Assembly (NCBI RefSeq): GCF_003086795.1
Contig: NZ_CP026003.1
Location: 1,756,777-1,820,776, forward strand
Length of the DNA: 64,000 bases
Direction of reading: 5' to 3'
Source: Stenotrophomonas sp. SAU14A_NAIMI4_5
Lineage (GTDB): Bacteria > Pseudomonadota > Gammaproteobacteria > Xanthomonadales > Xanthomonadaceae
The position numbers and the translations under genes were made by a program. Position 1 is the stretch's first letter; every line of letters begins with the position of its first letter. Below the pieces are notes generated by a model that saw only the letters and a program-made list of their open reading frames with translations, did not search any database and had not been told where the DNA came from. This document shows, piece after piece, positions 19,527 through 27,412 of this stretch.

Positions 19527-20450
19527 TCAGTAACGTGCGTCCTTCGGCTTGGGATCGCGCGGCCAGTCCTTGCCCTTGCCGGCGAAATCCGGCCGCGGCT
19601 GGTGGATGAAGTAGTCGGCGATGTCCACCGCGTCCTGGTCGGGCATCACCTGCTGGCCCAGCGGTGGTTCGCGGCCCGCTGCCGGCGGCATGTTGTGCTT
19701 GACGAAGCTGGCCGCCTTGTACAGCCGTGCCATGCCGGCGCCGATGTTGAAGCTGCGCTCGCCCCACAGCGGCGGGAAGGCGATATCGCCGCTGCCATCG
19801 CGGCGGCCCTCGCCGTTGCCGCCGTGACAGGCGGCACACTGCGCTGCATACAGGGCCTGGCCGCGCACGCGGTCGGGCACCAGCGAGGAATCGATCGGCC
19901 CTTCGCTTGGCGCCGACACGCGCGCGCCGTCGGGTACGGGGCGGCTAAGCCAGGCCATGTATTCCAGCATGGCGCGCATCGGTGGTGCGTCGCGGGCCAG
20001 CGGCTTGCCGTTCATCGAACGCTGCAGGCAGCCGTTGATGCGTTCGACCAGGCCGATCTCCTTGCCGGGGCGGGTCATGTAGCGCGGGTAGCTGCCGCCG
20101 CCGGTGTTGAGGTAGTGGTTGCCGAAAGGCCGCTTGCCCTCGGCCATGTGGCAGGAGTTGCAGTTCAGGTCATTGCCCACGTTGTCCGGCAGCAGGCGTG
20201 CGGTCTCGTTGAGCAGGCGGCGGCCGTACATCACCGCATCGCCATTGCCGAGGCTGGCGATCTCTTCGGCGCTGGGCATGTGGTACGCGCCGACCCGCGC
20301 GCCCTGTGCGTCGAGGATGTCCAGCGTGGCGGGGGTGGCATCCAGCGACGGATGGCGGTACGCGTACAGCAGTGCGGCGGCTGCGGCCACCACCAGTACG
20401 CCGATGGCAATGACAATGGCCGCGCTTCTGCGCTTGCGTGAGCGCCTCAT
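19527..20450 (-). CDS. TsdA-like dihaem cytochrome c
   Basis: 307 residues. One N-terminal membrane anchor or uncleaved signal (about 11-30, SAAIVIAIGVLVVAAAAALLY). Two haem motifs: CNSCH in the N-terminal domain and CAACH in the C-terminal domain. The text between them (ERINGCLQRSMNGKPL, then MRAMLEYMAWLS) matches the SoxA/TsdA family, where a cysteine in this segment is the unusual distal haem ligand. TsdA oxidises thiosulfate to tetrathionate (or the reverse) in the periplasm. The gene overlaps the upstream cytochrome gene by ATGA at 20447-20450, so the pair is likely one electron-transfer module. Thiosulfate as substrate is inferred from family only. Confidence 0.75.
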   Translation of the reverse strand: MRRSRKRRSAAIVIAIGVLVVAAAAALLYAYRHPSLDATPATLDILDAQGARVGAYHMPSAEEIASLGNGDAVMYGRRLLNETARLLPDNVGNDLNCNSCHMAEGKRPFGNHYLNTGGGSYPRYMTRPGKEIGLVERINGCLQRSMNGKPLARDAPPMRAMLEYMAWLSRPVPDGARVSAPSEGPIDSSLVPDRVRGQALYAAQCAACHGGNGEGRRDGSGDIAFPPLWGERSFNIGAGMARLYKAASFVKHNMPPAAGREPPLGQQVMPDQDAVDIADYFIHQPRPDFAGKGKDWPRDPKPKDARY

Positions 20451-21793
20451 GGTGCCACCTCCTGCGGAACCACATGCACGGGTTTGTCGCGCACCACCCT
20501 GCGCATGCGCGCGATGTCGGCTTCGCTCACCGCGCTGGCCTGGTTGCCCCAGCTGCTGCGGATGAAGGTCAGGATCTGCGCGAGCTGGGCGTTGGGCAGA
20601 TGCTCGAAGCCGGGCATCGAGAAGGCCATCCGGTCGTGCGGCGTGTGCGGCGTGCGGCCACCGGCCAGGGTGACCTGCACCAGCGAACTCGGGTCATCGG
20701 CGAAGACGATGGAGTTGCCGGCCAGGGCAGGGTAGATGCGCGGCATGCCACGGCCATCGGCGCGGTGGCAGGCCTGGCAGTGCTCGGCATAGGCCAGCGA
20801 ACCCTCCACGCGGTAGTCGCCGTCGCGCAGCGCGGTGGTGGTCGTGTCGGGGCCTGCAATCCACTGCGTGCTGCGGCCGGCGCGCGGCGGCAGCTGCTTC
20901 AGGTAACGGGCCATGGCCAGCAGGTCGGCGTCGGTCAGGTACTGGGTGCTGTGTTCCACCACGTCGGCCATGCCGCCGAACGCGGCGGAGCGATCGGTGC
21001 GGCCGGTACGCAGGAACTCGACGATCTCGTCCTGGCTCCAGCTGGCCAGGCCGGTGGCTTCGTTGCGCAGGTTCTTCGCATACCAGCCTTCCAGTACCGA
21101 ACCGGAGAGGAAGCGGCGGCTTTCGTCATCAGCCATGGCGGTTTCCTGGAAGGCCACGCCGCGCGGGGTATGGCAGGCGCCACAGTGCGCCAGGCCCTCC
21201 ACCAGTTCGGCGCCGCGCTGCTGGCCGGCATCCAGCGAAGGATCGGCAACGAAGCTGCGGGGGCGGGCAAACAGCAGTTGCCACCACGCCAGCGGCCAGC
21301 GCATGTTGGCCGGCCAGGGGATGGTGCTGTCAGCGTTGTGCTGGCGCACCGGCTGCACCGCACCCATGAAATAGGCATACAGCGCGCGGATCTCGTCGTC
21401 GCTGGCGATCACGTAGGAGGCGTAGGGCATGGCCGGATACAGCGGCTGGCCGTCATGGCGGATGCCGCGGCGGACCGCGCGCTCGAAATCGGCATAGTCA
21501 TAGGCGCCGATGCCGGTGGCCGGGTCCGGCGTGATGTTGGTCGAGTAGAGCGTGCCCATCGGCGTCTGCATGCCCAACCCGCCGGCGAAGGGCCGGCCGC
21601 CGGGCGCGGTGTGGCAGGCGGCGCAGTCGGCCGCACGCGACAGGTACTGGCCGCGCGCGATCAAGGCCGGATCGTGGATGTCGACCACGGCAGGCTGGCG
21701 CGGCGCGAACCAGTACGGCGTGCTGCGGGCGATGCCCCAGGCCGCACCGACAGCGGCGGCCAGGGCAAGAAGGAGCTTGAGCGAGGTACGCAT
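20447..21793 (-). CDS. Triheme cytochrome c, dehydrogenase-subunit type
   Basis: 448 residues if started at ATG 21793, which gives an export signal (MRTSLKLLLALAAAVGAAWG); an in-frame ATG at 21862 would add 23 unlikely residues. Neither start has a strong ribosome site. Three CxxCH motifs are visible (CAACH, CGACH, CQACH) in three cytochrome c domains, with the segments GGLGMQTPMGTLYSTNITPD and YPAMPYASYVIASDDEI seen in the cytochrome subunits of membrane-bound alcohol, gluconate and sorbitol dehydrogenases. No flavin or quinoprotein subunit lies beside it. Instead its end overlaps the TsdA-like cytochrome, so it may relay electrons from that enzyme or from an unlinked dehydrogenase. Confidence 0.8.
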   Translation of the reverse strand: MRTSLKLLLALAAAVGAAWGIARSTPYWFAPRQPAVVDIHDPALIARGQYLSRAADCAACHTAPGGRPFAGGLGMQTPMGTLYSTNITPDPATGIGAYDYADFERAVRRGIRHDGQPLYPAMPYASYVIASDDEIRALYAYFMGAVQPVRQHNADSTIPWPANMRWPLAWWQLLFARPRSFVADPSLDAGQQRGAELVEGLAHCGACHTPRGVAFQETAMADDESRRFLSGSVLEGWYAKNLRNEATGLASWSQDEIVEFLRTGRTDRSAAFGGMADVVEHSTQYLTDADLLAMARYLKQLPPRAGRSTQWIAGPDTTTTALRDGDYRVEGSLAYAEHCQACHRADGRGMPRIYPALAGNSIVFADDPSSLVQVTLAGGRTPHTPHDRMAFSMPGFEHLPNAQLAQILTFIRSSWGNQASAVSEADIARMRRVVRDKPVHVVPQEVAP

Positions 21794-21975
21794 GGCCGCA
21801 CTGTCGGCAAACGCGCGGGCCCGTTCATTGATCCGGATCAATGCTTTGTCCGTGAACGACATCCGACGAAGCTGAATCGATCCCGGCTTGTCATCAACCC
21901 GTCATCGACCTGCGATAGATGCGCCCGGTCGCGCCCGCTAACCTGCCACGCTGTCGCACCTTTCCCCGATTGCCC

Positions 21976-23094
21976 ATGAAACGCCCGCTGCTGCTGTTGC
22001 TGGCGTGCGCCGGCCTGTGGCTGGCTGCATGCTCATCCTCGATCACCGCCTCGTCCACCTCGCTCAGCGACCAGCTGATCGCGCCCGGTGGCGTGTCCAC
22101 GTTGCTGGACCAGCCGCGCATCGCCGCGGCCATCGCCGAGCTGCCCAACCGCCATGGCTTCCTGCCGGGACGCGATGGCGTGCCGATCTTCTGGCGTGCG
22201 TTCGATGCGGGCGACTACGGCGCCCGCTACCACTACCTGCCGCAGCGCCATGAAAACGGCCAGCCGCTGGACACCGGGCTGAGCCTCACCGTGCCGCAGC
22301 CGTTCCGTGCGCAGGCGCCGCGCGGCACCGTGGTGCTGCTGCACGGTTGGATGATGAATGGTGATTCGATGCTGCCGTGGTCGCTGCAGCTGGCCGAATC
22401 GGGATACCGCGTGGTCACCCTGGACCTGCGCAACCACGGCCAGTCCGGGCATGGGCCGTCCGGCTATGGCACCTACGAATCGGACGACGTGGTCGATGTG
22501 ATCGGCGAACTGCGCGCGCGTGGCGAAGTGACCGGGCCGCTGTACCTGTTCGGCGTCTCCTACGGCGCGGCCACGGCGGTGTTCACCGCTGACAAGCTGG
22601 GTGACCAGGTGGCCGGCGTGGTGGCGATGGAATCGTTCGCCAATGCCGGCGTGGCGATCCGCACGATGATCCCGCACCTGATGGCGCTGCAGCCGGAAGG
22701 CCTGAAGGCGCAGGCGGTCGCGTCCTACGCGCGCTGGCGCTACGGCGGCCAGGACATCAACCAGGTGATCGCCGCGGCCAGCCGCCGCATCGATGTCGAC
22801 CTGGACCAGGTGGACGTGGCCCGCGCGCTGGCCGATACCCGCGCCTGCGTGCTGCTGCTGCACGGCCAGGGCGACCAGCACATTCCGGTCAGCCAGGGCC
22901 GCGAGCTTGCCCTGGCCAACCCGCGCGCGCACTACATCGAGATGCGCGGCGAAGACCACATCACCCTGCCGCTGCGCCTGGACCTGCTGGCCGGCGTGGT
23001 CGACGACTGGATGGCGCAGGACGAACACCACCCGCGCACGACCTGCCCGGCACCGCAGCTGCCCGCCCAGGCCGAGTGGCTGGTGCGTACCTGA
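21976..23094 (+). CDS. Lipoprotein alpha/beta hydrolase
   Basis: 372 residues from ATG 21976, chosen because it opens a lipoprotein signal (MKRPLLLLLACAGLWLAAC, lipobox LAAC at 16-19); the frame upstream has no signal. Alpha/beta hydrolase fold: HGWMMNGDS near the oxyanion turn, TLDLRNHGQSG, nucleophile elbow GVSYGAA (serine in GxSxG), a late acidic residue in LLHGQGDQHIP, and catalytic His in GEDHITLP. Membrane-anchored in the periplasm. It resembles esterase/lysophospholipase-like proteins, but the substrate is unknown. It is divergent from the cytochrome genes and ends on a strong hairpin terminator. Confidence 0.75.
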   Translation: MKRPLLLLLACAGLWLAACSSSITASSTSLSDQLIAPGGVSTLLDQPRIAAAIAELPNRHGFLPGRDGVPIFWRAFDAGDYGARYHYLPQRHENGQPLDTGLSLTVPQPFRAQAPRGTVVLLHGWMMNGDSMLPWSLQLAESGYRVVTLDLRNHGQSGHGPSGYGTYESDDVVDVIGELRARGEVTGPLYLFGVSYGAATAVFTADKLGDQVAGVVAMESFANAGVAIRTMIPHLMALQPEGLKAQAVASYARWRYGGQDINQVIAAASRRIDVDLDQVDVARALADTRACVLLLHGQGDQHIPVSQGRELALANPRAHYIEMRGEDHITLPLRLDLLAGVVDDWMAQDEHHPRTTCPAPQLPAQAEWLVRT

Positions 23095-23163
23095 AAAAAA
23101 GGGGACGGAGGGGATTAAGTCGCTTGTGGCACAAACGACTTGATCCCCTCCGTCCCCTTTTTT
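23094..23163. terminator. Long bidirectional terminator hairpin
   Basis: Near-perfect inverted repeat with arms 23094-23122 and 23136-23163, an A-run before and a T-run after, so it works on both strands. It sits between the convergent hydrolase and MFS genes, and the first A is the last base of the hydrolase stop. The arms (GGGGACGGAGGGGAT...) carry one T/C mismatch and look like a recurring repeat module rather than a random terminator. Confidence 0.85.
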
Positions 23164-23167
23164 GGGT

Positions 23168-24307
23168 TCAGGGCAGGCGGCGGGCGAGGGCGCGGGCCGA
23201 GGCGGCGACGCCGAGCAGCAGCGCGGCCACGCACAGGAAGGCGAACCCCAGCGTGGTCAGGTGGGCCAGCCCGCCGATCGCGGCCGGACCGGCGAGGATG
23301 CCAGCGTAGCCCAGCGTGGTCACCGCGGTGATGGCGATGCTTTCGGGCATCGCACGCTGCTGGCCAGCCATCGAGAACAGCGCCGGCACGATGTTGGCGC
23401 AGCCCAGGCCGACCATCACGTAGCCGATCAGTGCCACGGCGAAAGAGGGCACCAGCGTGGCCAGGGCGAAGCCGGTGGCGGCGGTGATGCCACCAATGAC
23501 GATGGTGCGCGTGCGGCCAAGGCGCTCGACGATGCCGTCGCCGAACAGGCGCATCGCGGTCATCGCCAGGGTGAACACCGCGAAGCCGGCACCGGCCTGG
23601 TCACGCGGCACCTGCCGGACGTCGGCCAGGAACACCGCGCTCCAGTCGAGCATCGAGCCTTCGGCCAGGAACACGATGAAGGCCAGCACGCTGATGAACA
23701 GCACCACGCCATGTGGAATGGCCAGCATCGGGCCGTCATGGGCGATGCGCTGCGCGCGCCAGTGCGGTGCCGCCAGCAGCGCTACCACCAGCAATGCGGC
23801 CACCGACAGCAGGGCCGCCATCCACAGCGGCGTGCCCAGCAACAGCAGGCCGGTCATGCAGCCAGCACCGACGAAGCCACCGATGCTGTAGAACGCGTGG
23901 AAGCCGGACATCATCGCGCGGCCGGCATCGCGTTCGACCGCGACCGCCTGCATGTTCATCGTGCAGTCCATGGCGCCGACACCAGCACCGAACAGGAACA
24001 GCGCCGCGCCCAGTGCCAACGGCGAGGGAGCGAGCGACAGCAACGGCAGCGCCAGCAGAATCAACGCGGTGGTGATGACCATCAGGCGGCGGCAGCCCAG
24101 GCGTCCGCTCAACGCGCCGGCCAGCGGCATGGCCAGCAGCGAGCCGAGGCCCAGGCAGAGCAGCACGGCGCCCAGGCTGGCATCGGACAGGCCGGCCTTG
24201 GCCTTGGCATAGGGCACCATCGGCGCCCAGGCAGCAGTGGCAAAACCGGGAATGAGGAAGGCGGCGCGGGTGGCGTGCTGCTGGGCACGCGGGGAAGAAG
24301 GCGTCAT
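23168..24307 (-). CDS. MFS transporter, YbjJ-like
   Basis: 379 residues, very hydrophobic, with about twelve membrane spans. MFS signatures: GLGSLLAMPLAGALSGRLGCRR between spans 2 and 3 and FGDGIVERLGRTRTIVIG in the second half. The segment GAGVGAMDCTMNMQAVAVER and GFHAFYSIGGFVGAG match the small YbjJ/fucose-permease-like group. Likely a proton-coupled exporter or importer of a sugar-like compound; substrate unknown. A perfect LacI-type palindrome lies 32 bp upstream of the start, so expression probably follows a sugar signal. Confidence 0.8.
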   Translation of the reverse strand: MTPSSPRAQQHATRAAFLIPGFATAAWAPMVPYAKAKAGLSDASLGAVLLCLGLGSLLAMPLAGALSGRLGCRRLMVITTALILLALPLLSLAPSPLALGAALFLFGAGVGAMDCTMNMQAVAVERDAGRAMMSGFHAFYSIGGFVGAGCMTGLLLLGTPLWMAALLSVAALLVVALLAAPHWRAQRIAHDGPMLAIPHGVVLFISVLAFIVFLAEGSMLDWSAVFLADVRQVPRDQAGAGFAVFTLAMTAMRLFGDGIVERLGRTRTIVIGGITAATGFALATLVPSFAVALIGYVMVGLGCANIVPALFSMAGQQRAMPESIAITAVTTLGYAGILAGPAAIGGLAHLTTLGFAFLCVAALLLGVAASARALARRLP

Positions 24308-24338
24308 GCGCAGGAAAGGCTCCGGAGAATCCCTGCCA

Positions 24339-24352
24339 TGAAAACGTTTTCA
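24339..24352. promoter_or_regulatory. LacI-family operator upstream of MFS gene
   Basis: Perfect 14-bp palindrome TGAAAACGTTTTCA with the central CG that LacI/GalR-family regulators recognise. A one-mismatch copy, TGAAAACGTTTACA, lies at 57267-57280 in the zwf/ABC-ATPase promoter region. No lacI-family gene is in the window. Confidence 0.6.
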
Positions 24353-24424
24353 GCTGGCGTGGGCAAGTGCCATTCGTGTCATCCCGCTGCGAATACGAAT
24401 GCAGCGTCGCTCGCCGCACATGCA

Positions 24425-24458
24425 GAGGCCCGCGATACCGGTGGGCATCGCGGGCCTC
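24425..24458 (-). terminator. Hairpin after the pirin gene
   Basis: Perfect 12-bp arms (GAGGCCCGCGAT and its complement) with a 10-base loop, placed between the pirin stop and the MFS start on the same strand. There is no T-run, so termination may be partial. Confidence 0.5.
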
Positions 24459-24480
24459 GCTGCTTGCTACGGCGCAGCGC

Positions 24481-25182
24481 TTACAGCGGCAGGTCGAACA
24501 CCAGCACTTCCGCGTCGTTGCCGTTCTCCAGGGTCAGCTGTGCTTCGTCGCTGACCTGCAGTGCATCGCCGGCATCGAGGGTGATGCCGTTGACCTGCAG
24601 CTGGCCACGGGCGACCTGCACGTAGGCGCCACGGCCATTGCCCAGTGCGTGGTGCAGCTTCTGGCTGCCATCGAGGATGGTGGCGTAGATGCGGGCGTCC
24701 TGCTGGATGCGCAGCGAACCGTCGGCACCGTCCGGCGAGGCGATCAGGCGCAGCTGGCCGCGCTTGGTCTCCGGCGCGAAGTGGGTCTCGCGGTAGGAGG
24801 GTTCGATGTTCTCGCTGTCCGGGAAGACCCAGATCTGCAGGAAGTGCACCGGATCGGTGGCCGAGTGGTTGAACTCGCTGTGGCTGACGCCGCTGCCGGC
24901 GCTCATCACCTGCACGTCGCCGTAGCGCAGTACCGAACCGGTGCCCATCGAGTCCTTGTGCTCCAGCGCACCGCCCAGCACGTAGGAAATGATTTCCATG
25001 TTGCTGTGGCTGTGGGTGCCGAAGCCCTGGCCGCCGATGACCTTGTCTTCGTTGATGACGCGCAGCGGGCCGAAGCTGACGTAGCGCGGATCGTAGTAGC
25101 CGGCGAAGGAGAAGGTGTGGCGGGAAGACAGCCAGCCATGCTCGGCCAGGCCACGGGTAGCGCTCTTGCGGATCTGCAGCAT
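24481..25182 (-). CDS. Pirin family protein (YhhW-like)
   Basis: 233 residues from ATG 25182, preceded by AAGGAGA. Two cupin folds; the N-terminal one carries the metal site pattern GFGTHSHSNMEIISYVLGG with GSGVSHSEFNH, i.e. the His/His/His/Glu iron ligands of bacterial pirins. YhhW in E. coli has quercetin 2,3-dioxygenase activity in vitro, though the true role is often redox or electrophile sensing. It is divergently paired with a LysR regulator across 140 bp, the usual arrangement for a LysR-controlled gene. Confidence 0.88.
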   Translation of the reverse strand: MLQIRKSATRGLAEHGWLSSRHTFSFAGYYDPRYVSFGPLRVINEDKVIGGQGFGTHSHSNMEIISYVLGGALEHKDSMGTGSVLRYGDVQVMSAGSGVSHSEFNHSATDPVHFLQIWVFPDSENIEPSYRETHFAPETKRGQLRLIASPDGADGSLRIQQDARIYATILDGSQKLHHALGNGRGAYVQVARGQLQVNGITLDAGDALQVSDEAQLTLENGNDAEVLVFDLPL

Positions 25183-25322
25183 GATGATCTCTCCTTGTTC
25201 GATGGTTTCGATGGGGCGGGGTGGGCCGGTGGCCGCTGTGTTTCCCCGTTGAAGAGAAGTATCCACTTGCACCCCGGGTTTGAAAAACGGATAGTTTTGA
25301 CAGCCATCATCGAAAATTTCGA

Positions 25323-26237
25323 ATGCTCAAGCTCAGCCTCGATGCCCTGCAGATCCTCGATGCCATCGACCGCCGCGGCTCGTTTGCCGCCGCCGGCAAG
25401 GCCCTGCACAAGGTGCCCTCGACCATCTCCTACACCGTGGCCAAGCTGGAGGAGGACCTGGGCGTGCAGCTGTTCGACCGGGTCGGCCCCCGCGCCGAGC
25501 TGACTGAGGCCGGTCGCGCCCTGCTGGACGAGGGTCGCCACCTGCTGCGCGCTGCCCGCGAGCTGGAGCTGCGGGTGCGCCGGGTGGCCTCCGGTTGGGA
25601 GGCCGAACTGAGCCTGGCGGTGGATTCGATGTTCCCGACCTGGCTGCTGGGCCCGGACATTGCCGCGTTCCGCGGCATCGAAGCGCCGACGCGCCTGCGT
25701 CTGTTCGGCGAAGCGCTGTCGGGCACCTGGGAGGCGCTGCTGGACCGTCGCGCCGACCTGCTGGTGGCTGCAGCGGGCGAGGGGCCCAGTGGTGGCGGTT
25801 ATATGGTGGAGCCGCTGGGCAGCGTTGATTTCGTGTTCGCGGTGGCGCCGGATCATCCGCTGGCGCAGGTGCCGGGCGCACTGGGCCGCGAGCAGCTGGC
25901 CGAGCACTGCGCCATTGCCGTGTCCGATTCCGCGCGCCGCCTGCTGCCACGCACCGTGGGCCTGTTGATGGGCCAGGAGATGCTGACGGTGCCGGACATG
26001 GCCAGCAAGCTGAAGCTGCAGTGCGAGGGTGTGGGATTCGGTTTCCTGCCCGAGCCGTGCGCGCGCGCGGCGGTGGCGCGTGGTCAGCTGGTGATCCGCG
26101 AGGTGGAGGAGCCGAAGCCGGAGGAGACGTTCTGGCTGGCGTGGCGCACGGGTGAGGATGGTGCGGCATTGCGCTGGTGGCGCGAGCGGTTGCGCAGGCC
26201 GGAGCTGCTGGCGCAGTGGTGGCAGGCAATGGGGTAG
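25323..26237 (+). CDS. LysR-family regulator of the pirin gene
   Basis: 304 residues. N-terminal winged helix-turn-helix (SLDALQILDAIDRRGSFAAAGKALHKVPSTISYTVAKLEEDLGVQLFDR), linker helix, then a periplasmic-binding-like effector domain. The wing motif is standard, but the co-inducer is not recognisable. The AT-rich palindrome CGAAAATTTCG at 25312-25322, just before the start codon, could be its own binding site. Its TAG stop is part of a GTAG repeat (26234-26256), suggesting the repeat inserted at, or reset, the gene end. Confidence 0.9.
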   Translation: MLKLSLDALQILDAIDRRGSFAAAGKALHKVPSTISYTVAKLEEDLGVQLFDRVGPRAELTEAGRALLDEGRHLLRAARELELRVRRVASGWEAELSLAVDSMFPTWLLGPDIAAFRGIEAPTRLRLFGEALSGTWEALLDRRADLLVAAAGEGPSGGGYMVEPLGSVDFVFAVAPDHPLAQVPGALGREQLAEHCAIAVSDSARRLLPRTVGLLMGQEMLTVPDMASKLKLQCEGVGFGFLPEPCARAAVARGQLVIREVEEPKPEETFWLAWRTGEDGAALRWWRERLRRPELLAQWWQAMG

Positions 26238-26256
26238 ATCCACGCCATGCGTGGAT
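26234..26256 (+). repeat. SMAG repeat supplying the lysR stop codon
   Basis: GTAG followed by the short palindrome ATCCACGCCATGCGTGGAT. The same unit recurs at 26738-26760 and, with one change, at 29168-29190. The TAG of GTAG is the stop codon of the LysR gene. Confidence 0.75.
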
Positions 26257-26339
26257 GAGGGTTTTCTTTTGCAGGGCTGCGCCCTGCACCTGCCGAATCA
26301 ACGTCAACGTCAACGGCAGAAGCTGGTTATCCGTGGGAT

Positions 26340-26600
26340 GGCGGGGTGGGTCCGGTTGAGGGGGACGCCGTGACCCCCCCTCCGGGGTCCGGCCCAGCCG
26401 CTGGCGGCTGTGCGTTCGGGCGCTTGCGAAGCAGTGCTTCGCAAGCAAAGCGCCCTCACCCATGGGGGCTTGGTCGCCGCTTGCTGGTGTGCGCTGTCCT
26501 GCGCACACGGCAAGACCGGGGTTGGGCGTCCTGCCCAACCCGCCGGAGGCATGCCTCGGGCCCATGCGGCTCACACCCCCTCAACCGGACCCACCCCGCC
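26340..26600 (-). repeat. Arm-variable stem-loop element A
   Basis: Perfect 25-bp inverted arms at 26340-26364 and 26576-26600 (left arm begins GGCGGGGTGGGTCCGG) around a 211-nt core, in reverse orientation to elements B, C and D. Read on the minus strand, the core opens GTGAGCCGCATGG and ends ACGGCGT, and contains AAGCCCCCATGG. It also carries nested hairpins, e.g. CTTGCGAAGC/GCTTCGCAAG near 26422, GGGGTTGGGC/GCCCAACCCG near 26518 and GTGTGCGC/GCGCACAC near 26489. It shares flanks with B: TGTCGAA on one side and ATCCCACGGA on the other. Confidence 0.8.
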
Positions 26601-26631
26601 TTCGACAGACTTCCGCGATCTGTCGGAGCAC

Positions 26632-26670
26632 GGGGTCGGATCCCGTTGCTGCGCAACGGGCTCTGACCCC
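26632..26670. repeat. GGGGTC-type hairpin repeat, copy 1
   Basis: Hairpin with conserved base GGGGTC/GACCCC, a fixed 4-nt internal mismatch (GGAT against CTCT), then CCC/GGG and a copy-specific apical stem (GTTGC/GCAAC). Related copies lie at 43762-43802 and 50974-51012. Confidence 0.7.
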
Positions 26671-26700
26671 GAATGAATTTTGATATCTGATAGAAAAAAC

Positions 26701-26805
26701 GTGTCGACCAAGGTCGACACCTACCAACAGCGGCGCAGTAGAGCCACGCCATGCGTGGATGAACTCATTCGATATCTGACAGATGTGCCGACCAACGGTC
26801 GGCAC
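26701..26805. repeat. Three SMAG-type palindromes
   Basis: Three short palindromes: GTGTCGACCAAGGTCGACAC ending in CTAC at 26701-26724; GTAG plus the CCACGCC/ATGCGTGG palindrome at 26738-26760; and GTGCCGACCAACGGTCGGCA at 26785-26805. Between them the AT-rich words GATATCTGATAG and GATATCTGACAG repeat. No gene is visible between the lysR stop (26237) and the tRNA cluster (27079). Confidence 0.7.
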
Positions 26806-26850
26806 CCACCAACAGCAGCAGTTGCCAACAGCCGCCGACCAACTGTCGAA

Positions 26851-26952
26851 GGCGGGGCACTGTGGGTTTGCGGGGTGTGAGCCGCATGGATGCGGCGACC
26901 AAGCCCCCATGGATGGGTTTACGGCGTCCCCGCAAACCCACAGTGCCCCGCC
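26851..26952 (+). repeat. Arm-variable stem-loop element B
   Basis: Perfect 25-bp inverted arms at 26851-26875 and 26928-26952 (left arm begins GGCGGGGCACTGTGGG) around a 52-nt core. The core holds a hairpin GCCGCA/TGCGGC, then AAGCCCCCATGGATGGG and ACGGCGT. Beyond the first GGCGGGG the arm is unrelated to element A, although the outer flanks of A and B are homologous. Confidence 0.8.
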
Positions 26953-27037
26953 ATCCCACGGAATGCCGCTCTGGATTTTGACGTTGCCGTTGCTTGAAGG
27001 CCTCTGCAGGTGCAGGGCGCAGCCCTGCCGAAAACGC

Positions 27038-27070
27038 AAAAAAAAAACAGCAGGCCGGAGCCTGCTGTTT
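27038..27070 (-). terminator. Rho-independent terminator of the tRNA-Arg operon
   Basis: On the minus strand a stem (ACAGCAGGC / GCCTGCTGT with loop TCCG) is followed by a run of nine to ten T, directly after the last tRNA-Arg. Confidence 0.9.
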
Positions 27071-27078
27071 CGGTGTAA

Positions 27079-27155
27079 TGGTGCGCCCGGAGAGATTCGA
27101 ACTCCCGACCGCCTGGTTCGTAGCCAGGTACTCTATCCAACTGAGCTACGGGCGC
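27079..27155 (-). tRNA. tRNA-Arg(ACG), copy 3
   Basis: 77 nt with encoded CCA. Acceptor GCGCCCG/CGGGCGC, D-arm AGCTCAGTTGGATAGAG, anticodon stem CCTGG/CCAGG with loop CTACGAA (anticodon ACG, read as ICG for CGU/CGC/CGA), T-arm GGGAGTTCGAATCTC. Last of three copies in the transcript. Confidence 0.97.
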
Positions 27156-27187
27156 CAATTACATAAACTTGTTGTATTGATCGTGTG

Positions 27188-27264
27188 TGGTGCGCCCGGA
27201 GAGATTCGAACTCCCGACCGCCTGGTTCGTAGCCAGGTACTCTATCCAACTGAGCTACGGGCGC
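27188..27264 (-). tRNA. tRNA-Arg(ACG), copy 2
   Basis: 77 nt with encoded CCA, identical to the other two copies through the mature sequence; spacers differ. Middle gene of the three. Confidence 0.97.
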
Positions 27265-27335
27265 GCGGTACACAATCAATTTTGTTACTACATTTTACCG
27301 CATCTTCCAGCGGCGGATGCTGGAAGCCTGTCGAG

Positions 27336-27412
27336 TGGTGCGCCCGGAGAGATTCGAACTCCCGACCGCCTGGTTCGTAGCCAGGTACTCTATCCAACTG
27401 AGCTACGGGCGC
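27336..27412 (-). tRNA. tRNA-Arg(ACG), copy 1
   Basis: 77 nt with encoded CCA, identical to its neighbours. First gene of the transcript; its first ten bases overlap the 3' end of the alpha/beta hydrolase open frame, whose TAG stop (27405-27403) lies in the acceptor/D region. Confidence 0.97.

Noticed and set aside
26340..26952. Elements A and B as an insertion sequence or transposon end pair
   Set aside because: No transposase frame lies between or inside them, each element is a complete palindrome by itself, and no target-site duplication is visible.
27079..27412. tRNA-Arg cluster as an integration site of a genomic island
   Set aside because: The three tRNAs are complete, no integrase or direct-repeat att copy of the tRNA 3' end is seen, and both sides carry ordinary core genes and repeats.
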